Assembly (NCBI GenBank): GCA_032622095.1
Contig: CP136066.1
Span: 3,435,784 to 3,499,783, forward strand
Reading direction: 5' to 3'
DNA from: Siphonodentalium dalli
Taxonomy: Eukaryota; Mollusca; Scaphopoda; Gadilida; Siphonodentaliidae
DNA: 64,000 nt
The position numbers were made by a program, and so were the translations under genes. How positions within the stretch are numbered: the first letter of the stretch is position 1; each line of letters starts with the position of its first letter. Below are positions 1 to 14,415 of the stretch, one piece after another. The notes under the pieces are model-generated. The model saw only the letters and a list, made by a program, of their open reading frames with translations, was not told where the DNA came from and made no database searches.

Positions 1-3000
1 AGCACTCAATACGCAGTATCCGCCAACCCAATAATATATATCGTTAGCACTCAATCCACATTATCCGCCAGCCCAGTAATATATATCGTTAGCACTCAAT
101 CCACATTATCCGCCAACCCAGTAATATATATCGTTAGCACTCAATCCCCAGTATCCGCCAACCCAATAATATATATCGTTAGCACTCAATCCACAGTATC
201 CACCAACCCAGTAATATATATCGTTATCACTCAATCCACATTATCCGCCAGCCCAGTAATATATATCGTTAGCACTCAATCCACATTATCCGCCAACCCA
301 GTAATATATATCGTTAGCACTCAATCCGCAGTATCCGCCAACCCAATAATATATATCGTTAGCACTCAATCCGCAGTATCCGCCAACCCAGTAATATATA
401 TCGTTATCACTCAATCCGCAGTATCCGCCAACCCAATAATATATATCGTTAGCACTCAATCCGCAGTATCCGCCAACCCAATAATATATATCGTTAACAC
501 TCAATCCACAGTATCCACCAACCCAATAATATATATCGTTATCACTCAATCCACATTATCCGCCAACCCAGTAATATATATCGTTAGCACTCAATCCGCA
601 GTATCCGCCAACCCAATAATATATATCGTTAACACTCAATACGCAGTATCCGCCAACCCAATAATATATATCGTTAGCACTCAATCCGCAGTATCCGCCA
701 ACCCAATAATATATATCGTTAGCACTCAATCCGCAGTATCCGCCAACCCAATAATATATATCGTTAGCACTCAATCCGCAGTATCCGCCAACCCAATAAT
801 ATATATCGTTAGCACTCAATACGCAGTATCCGCCAACCCAGTAATATATATCGTTAGCACTCAATCCGCAGTATCCGCCAGCCCAATAATATATATCGTT
901 AGCACTCAATACGCAGTATCCGCCAACCCAGTAATATATATCGTTAGCACTCAATCCGCAGTATCCGCCAACCCAATAATATATATCGTTAACACTCAAT
1001 ACGCAGTATCCGCCAACCCAGTAATATATATCGTTAGCACTCAATCCGCAGTATTCACCAACCCAATAATATATATCGTTAACACTCAATCCGCATTATC
1101 CGCCAACCCAGTAATATATATCGTTAGCACTCAATCCGCAGTATCCGCCAACCCAATAATATATATCGTTAACACTCAATACGCATTATCCGCCGGCCCA
1201 GTAATATATATCGTTAGCACTCAATCCGCATTATCCGCCAACCCAGTAATATATATCGTTAGCACTCAATCCGCAGTATCCGCCAACCCAGTAATATATA
1301 TCGTTAACACTCAATCCACAGTATCCGCCAACCCAATAATATATATCGTTAACACTCAATCCGCAGTATCCGCCAGCCCAGTAATATATATCGTTAGCAC
1401 TCAATCCGCAGTATCCGCCAGCCCAGTAATATATATCGTTAACACTCAATCCACAGTATCCGCCAACCCAGTAATATATATCGTTAGCACTCAATCAGCA
1501 GTATCCGCCAACCCAGTAATATATATCGTTAGCTCTCAATCAGCATTATCCGCCAACCCAGTAATATATATCGTTAACACTCAATCCGCAGTATCCACCA
1601 GCCCAGTAATATATATCGTTAACACTCAATACCCAGTATCCGCCAACCCAGTAATATATATCGTTAACACTCAATCCGCATTATCCGCCAACCCAATAAT
1701 ATATATCGTTAACACTCAATCCCCAGTATCCGCCAACCCAGTAATATATATCGTTAACACTCAATCCACATTATCCGCCAACCCAGTAATATATATCGTT
1801 AGCACTCAATCCACATTATCCGCCAACCCAATAATATATATCGTTAACACTCAATCCACAGTATCCGCCAACCCAATAATATATATCGTTAACACTCAAT
1901 ACGCAGTATCCACCAACCCAGTAATATATATCGTTAACACTCAATCCACAGTATCCACCAGCCCAATAATATATATCGTTAACACTCAATCCACAGTATC
2001 CTCCAACCCAATAATATATATCGTTAACACTCAATCCCCAGTATCCGCCAACCCAGTAATATATATAGTTAGCACTCAATACACAGTATCCGCCAACCCA
2101 ATAATATATATCGTTAACACTCAATCCACAGTATCCGCCAACCCAGTAATATATATCGTTAACACTCAATCCGCAGTATCCGCCAACCCAGTAATATATA
2201 TCGTTAGCACTCAATCCGCAGTATCCGCCAACCCGGTAATATATATCGTTAACACTCAATACGCAGTATCCGCCAACCCAGTAATATATATCGTTAGCAC
2301 TCAATCCGCAGTATCCGCCAACCCAGTAATATATATCGTTAGCACTCAATCCACAGTATCCGCCAACCCAGTAATATATATCGTTAGCACTCAATCCGCA
2401 GTATCCGCCAACCCAGTAATATATATCGTTAACACTCAATCCGCATTATCCGCCAACCCAATAATATATATCGTTAGCACTCAATCCACAGTATCCGCCG
2501 GCCCAATAATATATATCGTTAACACTCAATCCGCATTATCCGCCAACCCAATAATATATATCGTTAGCACTCAATCCACAGTATCCGCCAACCCAATAAT
2601 ATATATCGTTAGCACTCAATCCACAGTATCCGCCAACCCAATAATATATATCGTTAACACTCAATCCGCAGTATCCACCAACCCAGTAATATATATCGTT
2701 AGCACTCAATCCACAGTATCCGCCAACCCAGTAATATATATCGTTAGCACTCAATCCGCAGTATCCGCCAACCCAGTAATATATATCGTTAGCACTCAAT
2801 CCGCAGTATCCGCCAACCCGGTAATATATATCGTTAGCACTCAATCCGCAGTATCCGCCAACCCAGTAATATATATCGTTAGCACTCAATCCGCAGTATT
2901 CACCAGCCCAATAATATATATCGTTATCACTCAATCCGCATTATCCGCCAACCCAATAATATATATCGTTAACACTCAATCCGCAGTATCCACCAACCCA

Positions 3001-3135
3001 GTAATATATATCGTTATCACTCAATCCGCATTATTCGCCAACCCAGTAATATATATCGTTATCACTCAATCCGCAGTATCCGCCAGCCCAGTAATATATA
3101 TCGTTAACACTCAATCCGCATTATCCACCAACCCA

Positions 3136-5381
3136 ATAATATATATCGTTAGCACTCAATCCGCATTATCCGCCAACCCAGTAATATATATCGTTAACAC
3201 TCAATACCCAGTATCCGCCAACCCAGTAATATATATCGTTAACACTCAATACGCAGTATCCGCCAACCCAATAATATATATCGTTAACACTCAATCCGCA
3301 GTATCCGCAGGCCCAATAATATATATCGTTAACACTCAATCCGCAGTATCCGCCAGCCCAATAATATATATCGTTAGCACTCAATCCGCATTATCCGCCA
3401 ACCCAGTTATATATATCGTTAACACTCAATCCACAGTATCCGCCAGCCCAGTAATATATATCGTTAGCACTCAATACGCAGTATCCACCAGCCCAATAAT
3501 ATATATCGTTAGCACTCAATCCGCATTATCCGCCAACCCAATAATATATATCGTTAGCACTCAATCCGCATTATCCGCCAACCCAGTAATATATATCGTT
3601 AGCACTCAATCCCCAGTATCCGCCAACCCAGTAATATATATCGTTAGCACTCAATACCCAGTATCCGCCAACCCAATAATATATATCGTTAGCACTCAAT
3701 CCCCAGTATCCGCCGGCCCAATAATATATATCGTTAACACTCAATACGCAGTATCCGCCAACCCAGTAATATATATCGTTAGCACTCAATACCCAGTATC
3801 CGCCAACCCAATAATATATATCGTTAGCACTCAATCCCCAGTATCCGCCGGCCCAATAATATATATCGTTAACACTCAATACGCAGTATCCGCCAACCCA
3901 GTAATATATATCGTTAACACTCAATCCGCAGTATCCACCAGCCCAATAATATATATCGTTAGCACTCAATACGCAGTATCCGCCAACCCAATAATATATA
4001 TCGTTAGCACTCAATCCGCATTATCCGCCAGCCCAATAATATATATCGTTAGCACTCAATCCGCAGTATCCGCCAGCCCAATAATATATATCGTTAGCAC
4101 TCAATCCACAGTATCCGCCAACCCAGTAATATATATCGTTAGCACTCAATCCGCATTATCCGCCAACCCAGTAATATATATCGTTAACACTCAATCCGCA
4201 GTATCCACCAGCCCAATAATATATATCGTTAGCACTCAATACCCAGTATCCGCCAACCCAATAATATATATCGTTAACACTCAATCCGCAGTATCCACCA
4301 GCCCAATAATATATATCGTTAACACTCAATACGCAGTATCCACCAGCCCAATAATATATATCGTTAGCACTCAATCCGCAGTATCCACCAACCCAATAAT
4401 ATATATCGTTAGCACTCAATCCGCAGTATCCACCAGCCCAGTAATATATATCGTTAACACTCAATCCTCAGTATCCGCCAACCCAATAATATATATCGTT
4501 AACACTCAATCCTCAGTATCCGCCAACCCAATAATATATATCGTTAACACTCAATCCTCAGTATCCGCCAACCCAATAATATATATCGTTAGCACTCAAT
4601 CCGCAGTATCCACCAGCCCAGTAATATATATCGTTAACACTCAATCCGCAGTATCCGCCAACCCAATAATATATATCGTTAACACTCAATCCACAGTATC
4701 CGCCAACCCAATAATATATATCGTTAGCACTCAATCCACAGTATCCACCAGCCCAATAATATATATCGTTAGCACTCAATCCGCATTATCCGCCAACCCA
4801 GTAATATATATCGTTAACACTCAATACCCAGTATCCGCCAACCCAGTAATATATATCGTTAACACTCAATACGCAGTATCCGCCAACCCAATAATATATA
4901 TCGTTAACACTCAATCCGCAGTATCCGCAGGCCCAATAATATATATCGTTAACACTCAATCCGCAGTATCCGCCAGCCCAGTAATATATATCGTTAGCAC
5001 TCAATACGCAGTATCCACCAGCCCAATAATATATATCGTTAGCACTCAATCCGCATTATCCGCCAACCCAATAATATATATCGTTAGCACTCAATCCGCA
5101 TTATCCGCCAACCCAGTAATATATATCGTTAGCACTCAATCCCCAGTATCCGCCAACCCAGTAATATATATCGTTAGCACTCAATACCCAGTATCCGCCA
5201 ACCCAATAATATATATCGTTAGCACTCAATCCCCAGTATCCGCCGGCCCAATAATATATATCGTTAACACTCAATACGCAGTATCCGCCAACCCAGTAAT
5301 ATATATCGTTAGCACTCAATACCCAGTATCCGCCAACCCAATAATATATATCGTTAGCACTCAATCCCCAGTATCCGCCGG
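3136..5381. repeat. Higher-order duplication in the 45-bp satellite, 1620-bp offset
   Basis: A block beginning near 3136 recurs near 4756, shifted by 1620 bp (36 units). The diagnostic rare variant ccgcaggccc occurs at about 3307 and again at 4927. From about 3451 the matching offset changes to 1530 bp (compare 3571 with 5101). The second copy therefore lacks two units (90 bp) relative to the first. This is what unequal exchange or replication slippage in multiples of the unit produces. Confidence 0.8.
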
Positions 5382-6795
5382 CCCAATAATATATATCGTT
5401 AGCACTCAATCCGCATTATCCGCCAACCCAGTTATATATATCGTTAACACTCAATCCACAGTATCCGCCAGCCCAGTAATATATATCGTTAGCACTCAAT
5501 ACGCAGTATCCACCAGCCCAATAATATATATCGTTAGCACTCAATCCGCATTATCCGCCAACCCAATAATATATATCGTTAGCACTCAATCCGCATTATC
5601 CGCCAACCCAGTAATATATATCGTTAGCACTCAATCCCCAGTATCCGCCAACCCAGTAATATATATCGTTAGCACTCAATACCCAGTATCCGCCAACCCA
5701 ATAATATATATCGTTAGCACTCAATCCCCAGTATCCGCCGGCCCAATAATATATATCGTTAACACTCAATACGCAGTATCCGCCAACCCAGTAATATATA
5801 TCGTTAGCACTCAATACCCAGTATCCGCCAACCCAATAATATATATCGTTAGCACTCAATCCCCAGTATCCGCCGGCCCAATAATATATATCGTTAACAC
5901 TCAATACGCAGTATCCGCCAACCCAGTAATATATATCGTTAACACTCAATCCGCAGTATCCACCAGCCCAATAATATATATCGTTAGCACTCAATACGCA
6001 GTATCCGCCAACCCAATAATATATATCGTTAGCACTCAATCCGCATTATCCGCCAGCCCAATAATATATATCGTTAGCACTCAATCCGCAGTATCCGCCA
6101 GCCCAATAATATATATCGTTAGCACTCAATCCACAGTATCCGCCAACCCAGTAATATATATCGTTAGCACTCAATCCGCATTATCCGCCAACCCAGTAAT
6201 ATATATCGTTAACACTCAATCCGCAGTATCCACCAGCCCAATAATATATATCGTTAGCACTCAATACCCAGTATCCGCCAACCCAATAATATATATCGTT
6301 AACACTCAATCCGCAGTATCCACCAGCCCAATAATATATATCGTTAACACTCAATACGCAGTATCCACCAGCCCAATAATATATATCGTTAGCACTCAAT
6401 CCGCAGTATCCACCAACCCAATAATATATATCGTTAGCACTCAATCCGCAGTATCCACCAGCCCAGTAATATATATCGTTAACACTCAATCCTCAGTATC
6501 CGCCAACCCAATAATATATATCGTTAACACTCAATCCTCAGTATCCGCCAACCCAATAATATATATCGTTAACACTCAATCCTCAGTATCCGCCAACCCA
6601 ATAATATATATCGTTAGCACTCAATCCGCAGTATCCACCAGCCCAGTAATATATATCGTTAACACTCAATCCGCAGTATCCGCCAACCCAATAATATATA
6701 TCGTTAACACTCAATCCACAGTATCCGCCAACCCAATAATATATATCGTTAGCACTCAATCCACAGTATCCACCAGCCCAATAATATATATCGTT
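3357..6795. repeat. Higher-order duplication in the 45-bp satellite, 2025-bp offset (45 units)
   Basis: About 1.4 kb (roughly 3357-4770) is repeated at 5382-6795, shifted by 2025 bp, exactly 45 units of 45 bp. The unusual variant cagttatatata appears only at 3405 and 5430. Long runs of unit variants match in order, for example 3571-4014 with 5596-6039 and 4156-4464 with 6181-6489. The copies part company near 4770/6795 and before 3357/5382. This is a recent duplication nested with the 1620-bp one. Confidence 0.85.
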
Positions 6796-9700
6796 AACAC
6801 TCAATCCGCAGTATCCGCCAACCCAGTAATATATATCGTTAACACTCAATCCACATTATCCGCCAACCCAGTAATATATATCGTTAGCACTCAATACGCA
6901 TTATCCGCCAACCCAGTAATATATATCGTTAGCACTCAATACGCATTATCCGCCAACCCAATAATATATATCGTTAGCACTCAATACGCAGTATCCGCCA
7001 ACCCAATAATATATATCGTTAGCACTCAATCCACAGTATCCGCCAACCCAGTAATATATATCGTTAACTCTCAATCCACAGTATCCGCCAACCCAGTAAT
7101 ATATATCGTTAGCACTCAATACGCATTATCCGCCAACCCAGTAATATATATCGTTAACACTCAATCCACAGTATCCGCCAACCCAGTAATATATATCGTT
7201 AGCACTCAATCCACAGTATCCGCCAACCCAGTAATATATATCGTTAACACTCAATCCACAGTATCCACCAAACAATAATATATATCGTTAACACTCAATC
7301 CACAGTATCCGCCAACCCAGTAATATATATCGTTAGCACTCAATCCACAGTATCCGCCAACCCAGTAATATATATCGTTAACACTCAATCCACAGTATCC
7401 ACCAACCCAATAATATATATCGTTAACACTCAATCCACAGTATCCACCAACCCAATAATATATATCGTTAGCACTCAATCCGCAGTATCCGCCAACCCAA
7501 TAATATATATCGTTAACACTCGATCCGCAGTATCCGCCAACCCAGTAATATATATCGTTAGCACTCGATCCGCAGTATCCGCCAGCCCAGTAATATATAT
7601 CGTTAGCACTCAATCCGCAGTATCCGCCAACCCAGTAATATATATCGTTAGCACTCGATCCGCAGTATCCGCCAACCCAGTAATATATATCGTTAGCACT
7701 CAATCCGCAGTATCCGCCAACCCAATAATATATATCGTTAGCACTCAATCCGCAGTATCCGCCAACCCAGTAATATATATCGTTAGCACTCAATCCGCAG
7801 TATCCGCCAACCCAATAATATATATCGTTAGCACTCAATCCGCAGTATCCGCCAACCCAATAATATATATCGTTAGCACTCAATCCGCAGTATCCACCAG
7901 CCCAGTAATATATATCGTTAACACTCAATCCGCAGTATCCACCAGCCCAATAATATATATCGTTAGCACTCAATCCACAGTATCCACCAGCCCAATAATA
8001 TATATCGTTAACACTCAATCCACAGTATCCGCCAACCCAATAATATATATCGTTAGCACTCAATCCGCAGTATCCGCCAGCCCAATAATATATATCGTTA
8101 ACACTCAATACGCAGTATCCACCAGCCCAGTAATATATATCGTTAGCACTCAATCAGCAGTATCCGCCAACCCAGTAATATATATCGTTAGCACTCAATC
8201 CGCAGTATCCGCCAACCCAGTAATATATATCGTTAGCACTCAATCCGCAGTATCCGCCAACCCAATAATATATATCGTTAACACTCAATCCGCAGTATCC
8301 GCCAGCCCAATAATATATATCGTTAGCACTCAATCCGCAGTATCCGCCAACCCAATAATATATATCGTTAACACTCAATCCGCAGTATCCACCAACCCAA
8401 TAATATATATCGTTAACACTCAATCCGCAGTATCCACCAGCCCAATAATATATATCGTTAACACTCAATACGCATTATCCGCCAACCCAGTAATATATAT
8501 CGTTAGCACTCAATCCACAGTATCCGCCAACCCAATAATATAAATCGTTAACACTCAATACGCATTATCCGCCAACCCAATAATATATATCGTTAACACT
8601 CAATACGCATTATCCGCCAACCCAATAATATATATCGTTAACACTCAATCCACAGTATCCGCCAGCCCAGTAATATATATCGTTAACACTCAATCCACAG
8701 TATCCGCCAGCCCAGTAATATATATCGTTAACACTCAATCCACAGTATCCGCCAGCCCAGTAATATATATCGTTAACACTCAATCCGCAGTATCCACCAG
8801 CCCAGTAATATATATCGTTAGCACTCAATCCGCATTATCCACCAACCCAATAATATATATCGTTAACACTCAATACGCAGTATCCGCCAACCCAATAATA
8901 TATATCGTTAACACTCAATACGCAGTATCCACCAACCCAATAATATATATCGTTAGCACTCAATACGCAGTATCCACCAACCCAATAATATATATCGTTA
9001 GCACTCAATCCGCAGTATCCGCCAACCCAATAATATATATCGTTAACACTCAATCCGCAGTATCCGCCAACCCAATAATATATATCGTTAGCACTCAATC
9101 CGCAGTATCCGCCAACCCAGTAATATATATCGTTAACACTCAATACGCAGTATCCGCCAACCCAATAATATATATCGTTAGCACTCAATCCGCATTATCC
9201 GCCAGCCCAATACTATATATCGTTAGCACTCAATACACAGTATCCGCCAACCCAATAATATATATCGTTAACACTCAATCCGCAGTATCCGCCGGCCCAA
9301 TAATATATATCGTTAACACTCAATACGCAGTATCCACCAGCCCAATAATATATATCGTTAACACTCAATCCGCAGTATCCACCAACCCAGTAATATATAT
9401 CGTTAGCACTCAATCCACAGTATCCGCCGGCCCAATAATATATATCGTTAGCACTCAATCCGCAGTATCCGCCAACCCAATAATATATATCGTTAACACT
9501 CAATCCGCAGTATCCGCCAACCCAGTAATATATATCGTTAGCACTCAATCCACAGTATCCGCCAACCCAGTAATATATATCGTTAACACTCAATCCACAG
9601 TATCCGCCAACCCAATAATATATATCGTTAGCACTCAATCCGCATTATCCGCCAACCCAATAATATATATCGTTAGCACTCAATCCGCAGTATCCACCAA

Positions 9701-12414
9701 CCCAGTAATATATATCGTTAGCACTCAATACGCAGTATCCACCAACCCAGTAATATATATCGTTAGCACTCAATCCGCAGTATCCACCAACCCAGTAATA
9801 TATATCGTTAGCACTCAATACGCAGTATCCACCAACCCAGTAATATATATCGTTAGCACTCAATCCACAGTATCCGCCAACCCAGTAATATATATCGTTA
9901 GCACTCAATACGCAGTATCCACCAACCCAATAATATATATCGTTAACACTCAATACGCATTATCCGCCAGCCCAGTAATATATATCGTTAACACTCAATC
10001 CGCAGTATCCACCAACCCAATAATATATATCGTTAACACTCAATACGCATTATCCGCCAACCCAGTAATATATATCGTTAGCACTCAATCAGCAGTATCC
10101 GCCAGCCCAATAATATATATCGTTAGCACTCAATCAGCAGTATCCGCCAACCCAATAATATATATCGTTAGCACTCAATCCGCAGTATCCGCCAACCCAA
10201 TAATATATATCGTTAACACTCAATCCGCAGTATCCGCCAACCCAGTAATATATATCGTTAACACTCAATACCCAGTATCCGCCAACCCAGTAATATATAT
10301 CGTTAGCACTCAATACGCAGTATCCGCCAACCCAATAATATATATCGTTAGCACTCAATCCGCAGTATCCGCCAACCCAGTAATATATATCGTTAGCACT
10401 CAATCCACAGTATCCGCCAACCCAGTAATATATATCGTTAGCACTCAATCCGCAGTATCCGCCAACCTAATAATATATATCGTTAGCACTCAATCCGCAT
10501 TATCCGCCAACCCAGTAATATATATCGTTAGCACTCAATCCGCAGTATCCGCCAACCCAGTAATATGTATCGTTAGCACTCAATCCGCAGTATCCGCCAA
10601 CCCAGTAATATATATCATTAACACTCAATCCACAGTATCCACCAACCCAGTAATATATATCGTTAACACTCAATCCGCAGTATCCGCCAGCCCAGTAATA
10701 TATATCGTTAGCACTCAATACGCATTATCCGCCAACCCAATAATATATATCGTTAACACTCAATCCACAGTATCCGCCAACCCAGTAATATATATCGTTA
10801 GCACTCAATCCGCAGTATCCGCCAACCCAATAATATATATCGATAACACTCAATCCGCAGTATCCGCCAACCCAGTAATATATATCATTAACACTCAATC
10901 CACAGTATCCACCAACCCAGTAATATATATCGTTAGCACTCAATCCACAGTATCCGCCAACCCAATAATATATATCGTTAGCACTCAATCCACAGTATCC
11001 GCCGGCCCAGTAATATATATCGTTAGCACTCAATCCGCAGTATCCGCCAACCCAGTAATATATATCGTTAGCACTCAATCCGCAGTATCCGCCAGCCCAA
11101 TAATATATATCGTTAACACTCAATCCGCAGTATCCGCCAACCCAGTAATATATATCGTTAGCACTCAATACGCATTATCCGCCAACCCAGTAATATATAT
11201 CGTTAGCACTCAATCCGCAGTATCCGCCAACCCAATAATATATATCGTTAGCACTCAATCCACAGTATCCGCCAACCCAATAATATATATCGTTAGCACT
11301 CAATACGCATTATCCGCCAACCCAGTAATATATATCGTTAGCACTCAATACGCATTATCCGCCAACCCAGTAATATATATCGTTAGCACTCAATACGCAG
11401 TATCCGCCAACCCAATAATATATATCGTTAACACTCAATCCACAGTATCCACCAACCCAATAATATATATCGTTAACACTCAATCCGCAGTATCCACCAG
11501 CCCAGTAATATATATCGTTAGCACTCAATCCGCAGTATCCGCCAGCCCAATAATATATATCGTTAGCACTCAATCCGCATTATCCGCCAACCCAATAATA
11601 TATATCGTTAGCACTCAATACGCATTATCCACCAACCCAATAATATATATCGTTAACACTCAATCCGCATTATCCGCCAACCCAGTAATATATATCGTTA
11701 GCACTCAATCCGCATTATCCGCCAACCCAATAATATATATCGTTAACACTCAATCCGCATTATCCGCCAACCCAGTAATATATATCGTTAGCACTCAATC
11801 CGCAGTATCCGCCGGCCCAATAATATATATCGTTAACACTCAATCCGCAGTATCCGCCGGCCCAATAATATATATCGTTAACACCCAATCCGCAGTATCC
11901 GCCGGCCCAATAATATATATCGTTAACACTCAATCCGCAGTATCCCCCAGCCCAATAATATATATCGTTAACACTCAATCCGCAGTATCCGCCAGCCCAG
12001 TAATATATATCGTTAACACTCAATCCGCATTATCCGCCGGCCCAATAATATATATCGTTAACACTCAATACGCAGTATCCACCAGCCCAATAATATATAT
12101 CGTTAACACTCAATCCGCAGTATCCGCCGGCACAATAATATCGTTAGCACTCAATCCGCAGTATCCGCCAGCCCAGTAATATATATCGTTAGCACTCAAT
12201 CCGCATTATCCACCAACCCAATAATATATATCGTTAGCACTCAATCCGCAGTATCCGCCAGCCCAGTAATATATATCGTTAACACTCAATCCGCAGTATC
12301 TGCCAGCCCAGTAATATATATCGTTAACACTCAATCCGCAATATCCGCCCGCCCAATAATATATATCGTTAACACTCAATCCGCAGTATCCGCCAACCCA
12401 ATAGTATATATCGT

Positions 12415-13262
12415 CATTTCGTTTGGGGGAAGTCTCGATTGGTACACTGCAAATATGACATATTGGTCCACTCACACACACGTGAATGAGTGACGTAAAT
12501 ACTATGGCGATAACTTCATGTGTATTTCGCCGCTATCGAATACACATACATTTTTATAAAATACGTCCAGTTGGTGAATACAAGCAGTATTGTCACGACT
12601 AGCATAAACATTCTAGTTCGTGGCGGTACATTCTTATTTGCGTTCGATCAGTTGTGTGTTGCATCTATTAAATTCGAATTTCCACAAGTATAATTATTAC
12701 TAAATGTATCTTATCGAGATATTCTGAAGAAAATTTGTTAGGTTATCCCGGGTTATGAACAGGTTACTGCCCTGGATGGTCCCATTACCACTTTGTAGAG
12801 GTACCCTGGCAATGTTGGTGGGTCAATTCACGCCCAAAAGACCATGCATCATGGTGTGCGAATATGTTACCCCCGCTGGGTTCAGGGTAGCAATTCGAGT
12901 GTATAGTTGACACAAAATCAGTTCTGAGGGCGTAGAAAATGATTTGCCAACTATAGCAGGCATCCAGAGGATATGCCCAACGCGGTAATATATGAATTTG
13001 AGAGATTGTTAAATATTTCCCTCCAATTAATGTCTGGGCAGAGTTGGCACGATATCCCCGACTTACGCACGCACGGAACCACCAACGGCGATAAATGGGC
13101 TGCGGGAATTATTCATATCGCATATAAAGCACGAAGTTATAATAAAAGAGCGGAATTCATTCAGCGAACATCACGAAACGAAACTGCACAGGATAGACGC
13201 CCGAATCGCTAAATATTGTTTATCGACAAGAAGACCTTCTAGCGGTAACACTATATAGGTGA
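12415..13262. other. Unique sequence after the satellite; no gene recognised
   Basis: The sequence loses all 45-bp periodicity here. A 79-codon open stretch on the plus strand (12973-13212) has no recognisable motif and precedes the LINE fragment without joining its frame. On the minus strand a frame entering the satellite begins near 12481, which is incidental read-through. I see no RNA gene or promoter signature. Confidence 0.5.
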
Positions 13263-13520
13263 ATACTGATCATTCAAGAGACAAGCCTGGTTGCATTCAG
13301 CCAGACATTCAGCTCGCATACCAAAACGTTAGCTGTGTCGTTTCTTTGGAACCAACTACCCAATTCTATCAAAACTGCACCAGATATCTCGGAATTTAAA
13401 TCGGCCCTCAAGACTCATATATTCCAATCCGTGTTCCCGCCTACTATCAAGAAGACCCGACGAAATGCAAATGGCAATTTGATGAAACCATGGTGTCTCA
13501 ATTTAGTTAATGCATGTATA
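13263..13520 (+). pseudogene. Non-LTR retrotransposon C-terminal fragment
   Basis: The frame opens after a TGA at 13260 and reads through a segment containing LWNQLPNSIKTAPDISEFK followed by SALKTHIF. This matches the pattern, common near the C-terminus of CR1/L2/Jockey-type LINE polyproteins, of an aromatic-WN-x-LP-x-x-I core followed by FK-x-x-LK-x-H-x-F. No reverse transcriptase motifs are nearby, so only the tail survives. The frame stays open to 13649, but the last part is low-complexity ATT-rich sequence, perhaps 3' UTR. It lies in the same orientation as the larger LINE at 54.5 kb, but the equivalent segment there differs (WNDMP), so it is a different family or a very old copy. Confidence 0.65.
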
Positions 13521-14415
13521 CATCCATGTGTATATATTTGTCCATGCGATGCCAGAGAGCACCCCGGTGGCTTCGTGGCTCAAAACTGCATTATTATATT
13601 ATTATTTAATCCTATAATTATCATATCCAGAAGTACGATATTATTATAAACCTACGAATATCATGTGCAGCATTAGTATATTATTATTATCTTATGAGTA
13701 TCTTATCCATGATACGTTACTGAACAACATGTACATTTAAAGTTGGTTCATCGAAAAGAGGTATATATAAGTAAATCTTACAGCATGTCACACATTCAGA
13801 GATGTATATAACTACATATTACAGCAGGCCACACATTAAGTGAGATATAGGAGGCAATATTACAACAGGCCACACGTTTTGAATAGACATAAACAAGTAT
13901 GAACATTAACTCAAACGGACAGGACTCGTTTGAGCCCCGAAAGTATGTATACACAATTTGGTAATTAATAAATGGACAATCCGACCACGCGTGGCACGCG
14001 AGCTTGGGATTGTCCACTAAATCACGACATATATAGATACTCCTGCATGTTAGCTTCATATTTAATCCGAAGGGTAATAACTCTATAAAGAATGTATCTT
14101 TACTAAATAACGGCGATTTGTATGAGAAATTGCAAGACCACAGTAGATCAACTCTGGTGAAATATAAGTCAAATTCTTCTATTGGGTGGGTGGTCTTCAA
14201 ATATTTCCGTCAAAAGCACTTCTTCAAATATCTCCGTTATTTAGTTAATGCAAATTAAATTAAATGATTAGCGTTAATGGTTCTTTCTAAATGGACAATC
14301 GACCACGCGTGGCGGATTGACCATTAAGTAATGAAAATTTAGGTACGGATTGTCCATTTATAATTGGCCAATCCTTAAAGAATTGCCTGAAACACATACC
14401 TACGCGGAAGATTTC
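13521..14415. other. AT-rich intergenic sequence with short decayed repeats
   Basis: Three diverged copies of a motif like ttacagcaggccacacatt occur between about 13775 and 13900. Two short foldback-like stretches, tggacaatc...gattgtcca, surround a cacgcgtgg core at 13973-14017 and 14291-14365. A 134-codon minus-strand open frame (13796-14200) overlaps the decayed repeats, has no recognisable domain and is not called as a gene. Confidence 0.45.

Larger units (their letters stand above)
1..12414. repeat. 45-bp satellite array, about 276 units
   Basis: Continuous head-to-tail 45-bp units fill the window from base 1 (so the array starts outside it) to 12414, where the sequence becomes unique after atatatcgt. 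Units differ at a handful of recurrent positions (AGC/AAC, GTA/TTA, cAaccc/cGccc, CCgca/ACgca, caGtaat/caAtaat), so variants are shuffled between units rather than private. Because 45 is divisible by 3, the minus strand shows a 15-residue periodic frame (NDIYYWVGGYCGLSA). It is repeatedly closed by one recurrent G-to-T variant (plus strand) that turns TAC into TAA. Variants mix silent, replacement and stop changes, which argues for satellite DNA rather than a repeat protein. Single phase breaks occur near 7270 (1 bp lost) and 12138 (4 bp lost). Otherwise the phase is constant. Confidence 0.97.

Noticed and set aside
1-12414. CRISPR array
   Set aside because: There are no variable spacers; the whole 45-bp unit is repeated without alternation. 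The context is eukaryotic.
286-12481. Many minus-strand open frames coding a 15-residue repeat protein
   Set aside because: They arise from a 45-bp satellite unit divisible by 3, end at one recurrent variant, and show no start, splice or codon-selection signal.
12780-12960. Structured RNA gene
   Set aside because: Words such as acccccgctgggttcagggt looked RNA-like, but no cloverleaf or known conserved core could be drawn.
13796-14200. 134-codon minus-strand gene
   Set aside because: It has no domain, overlaps decayed short repeats and has no splice or promoter context; chance cannot be excluded.
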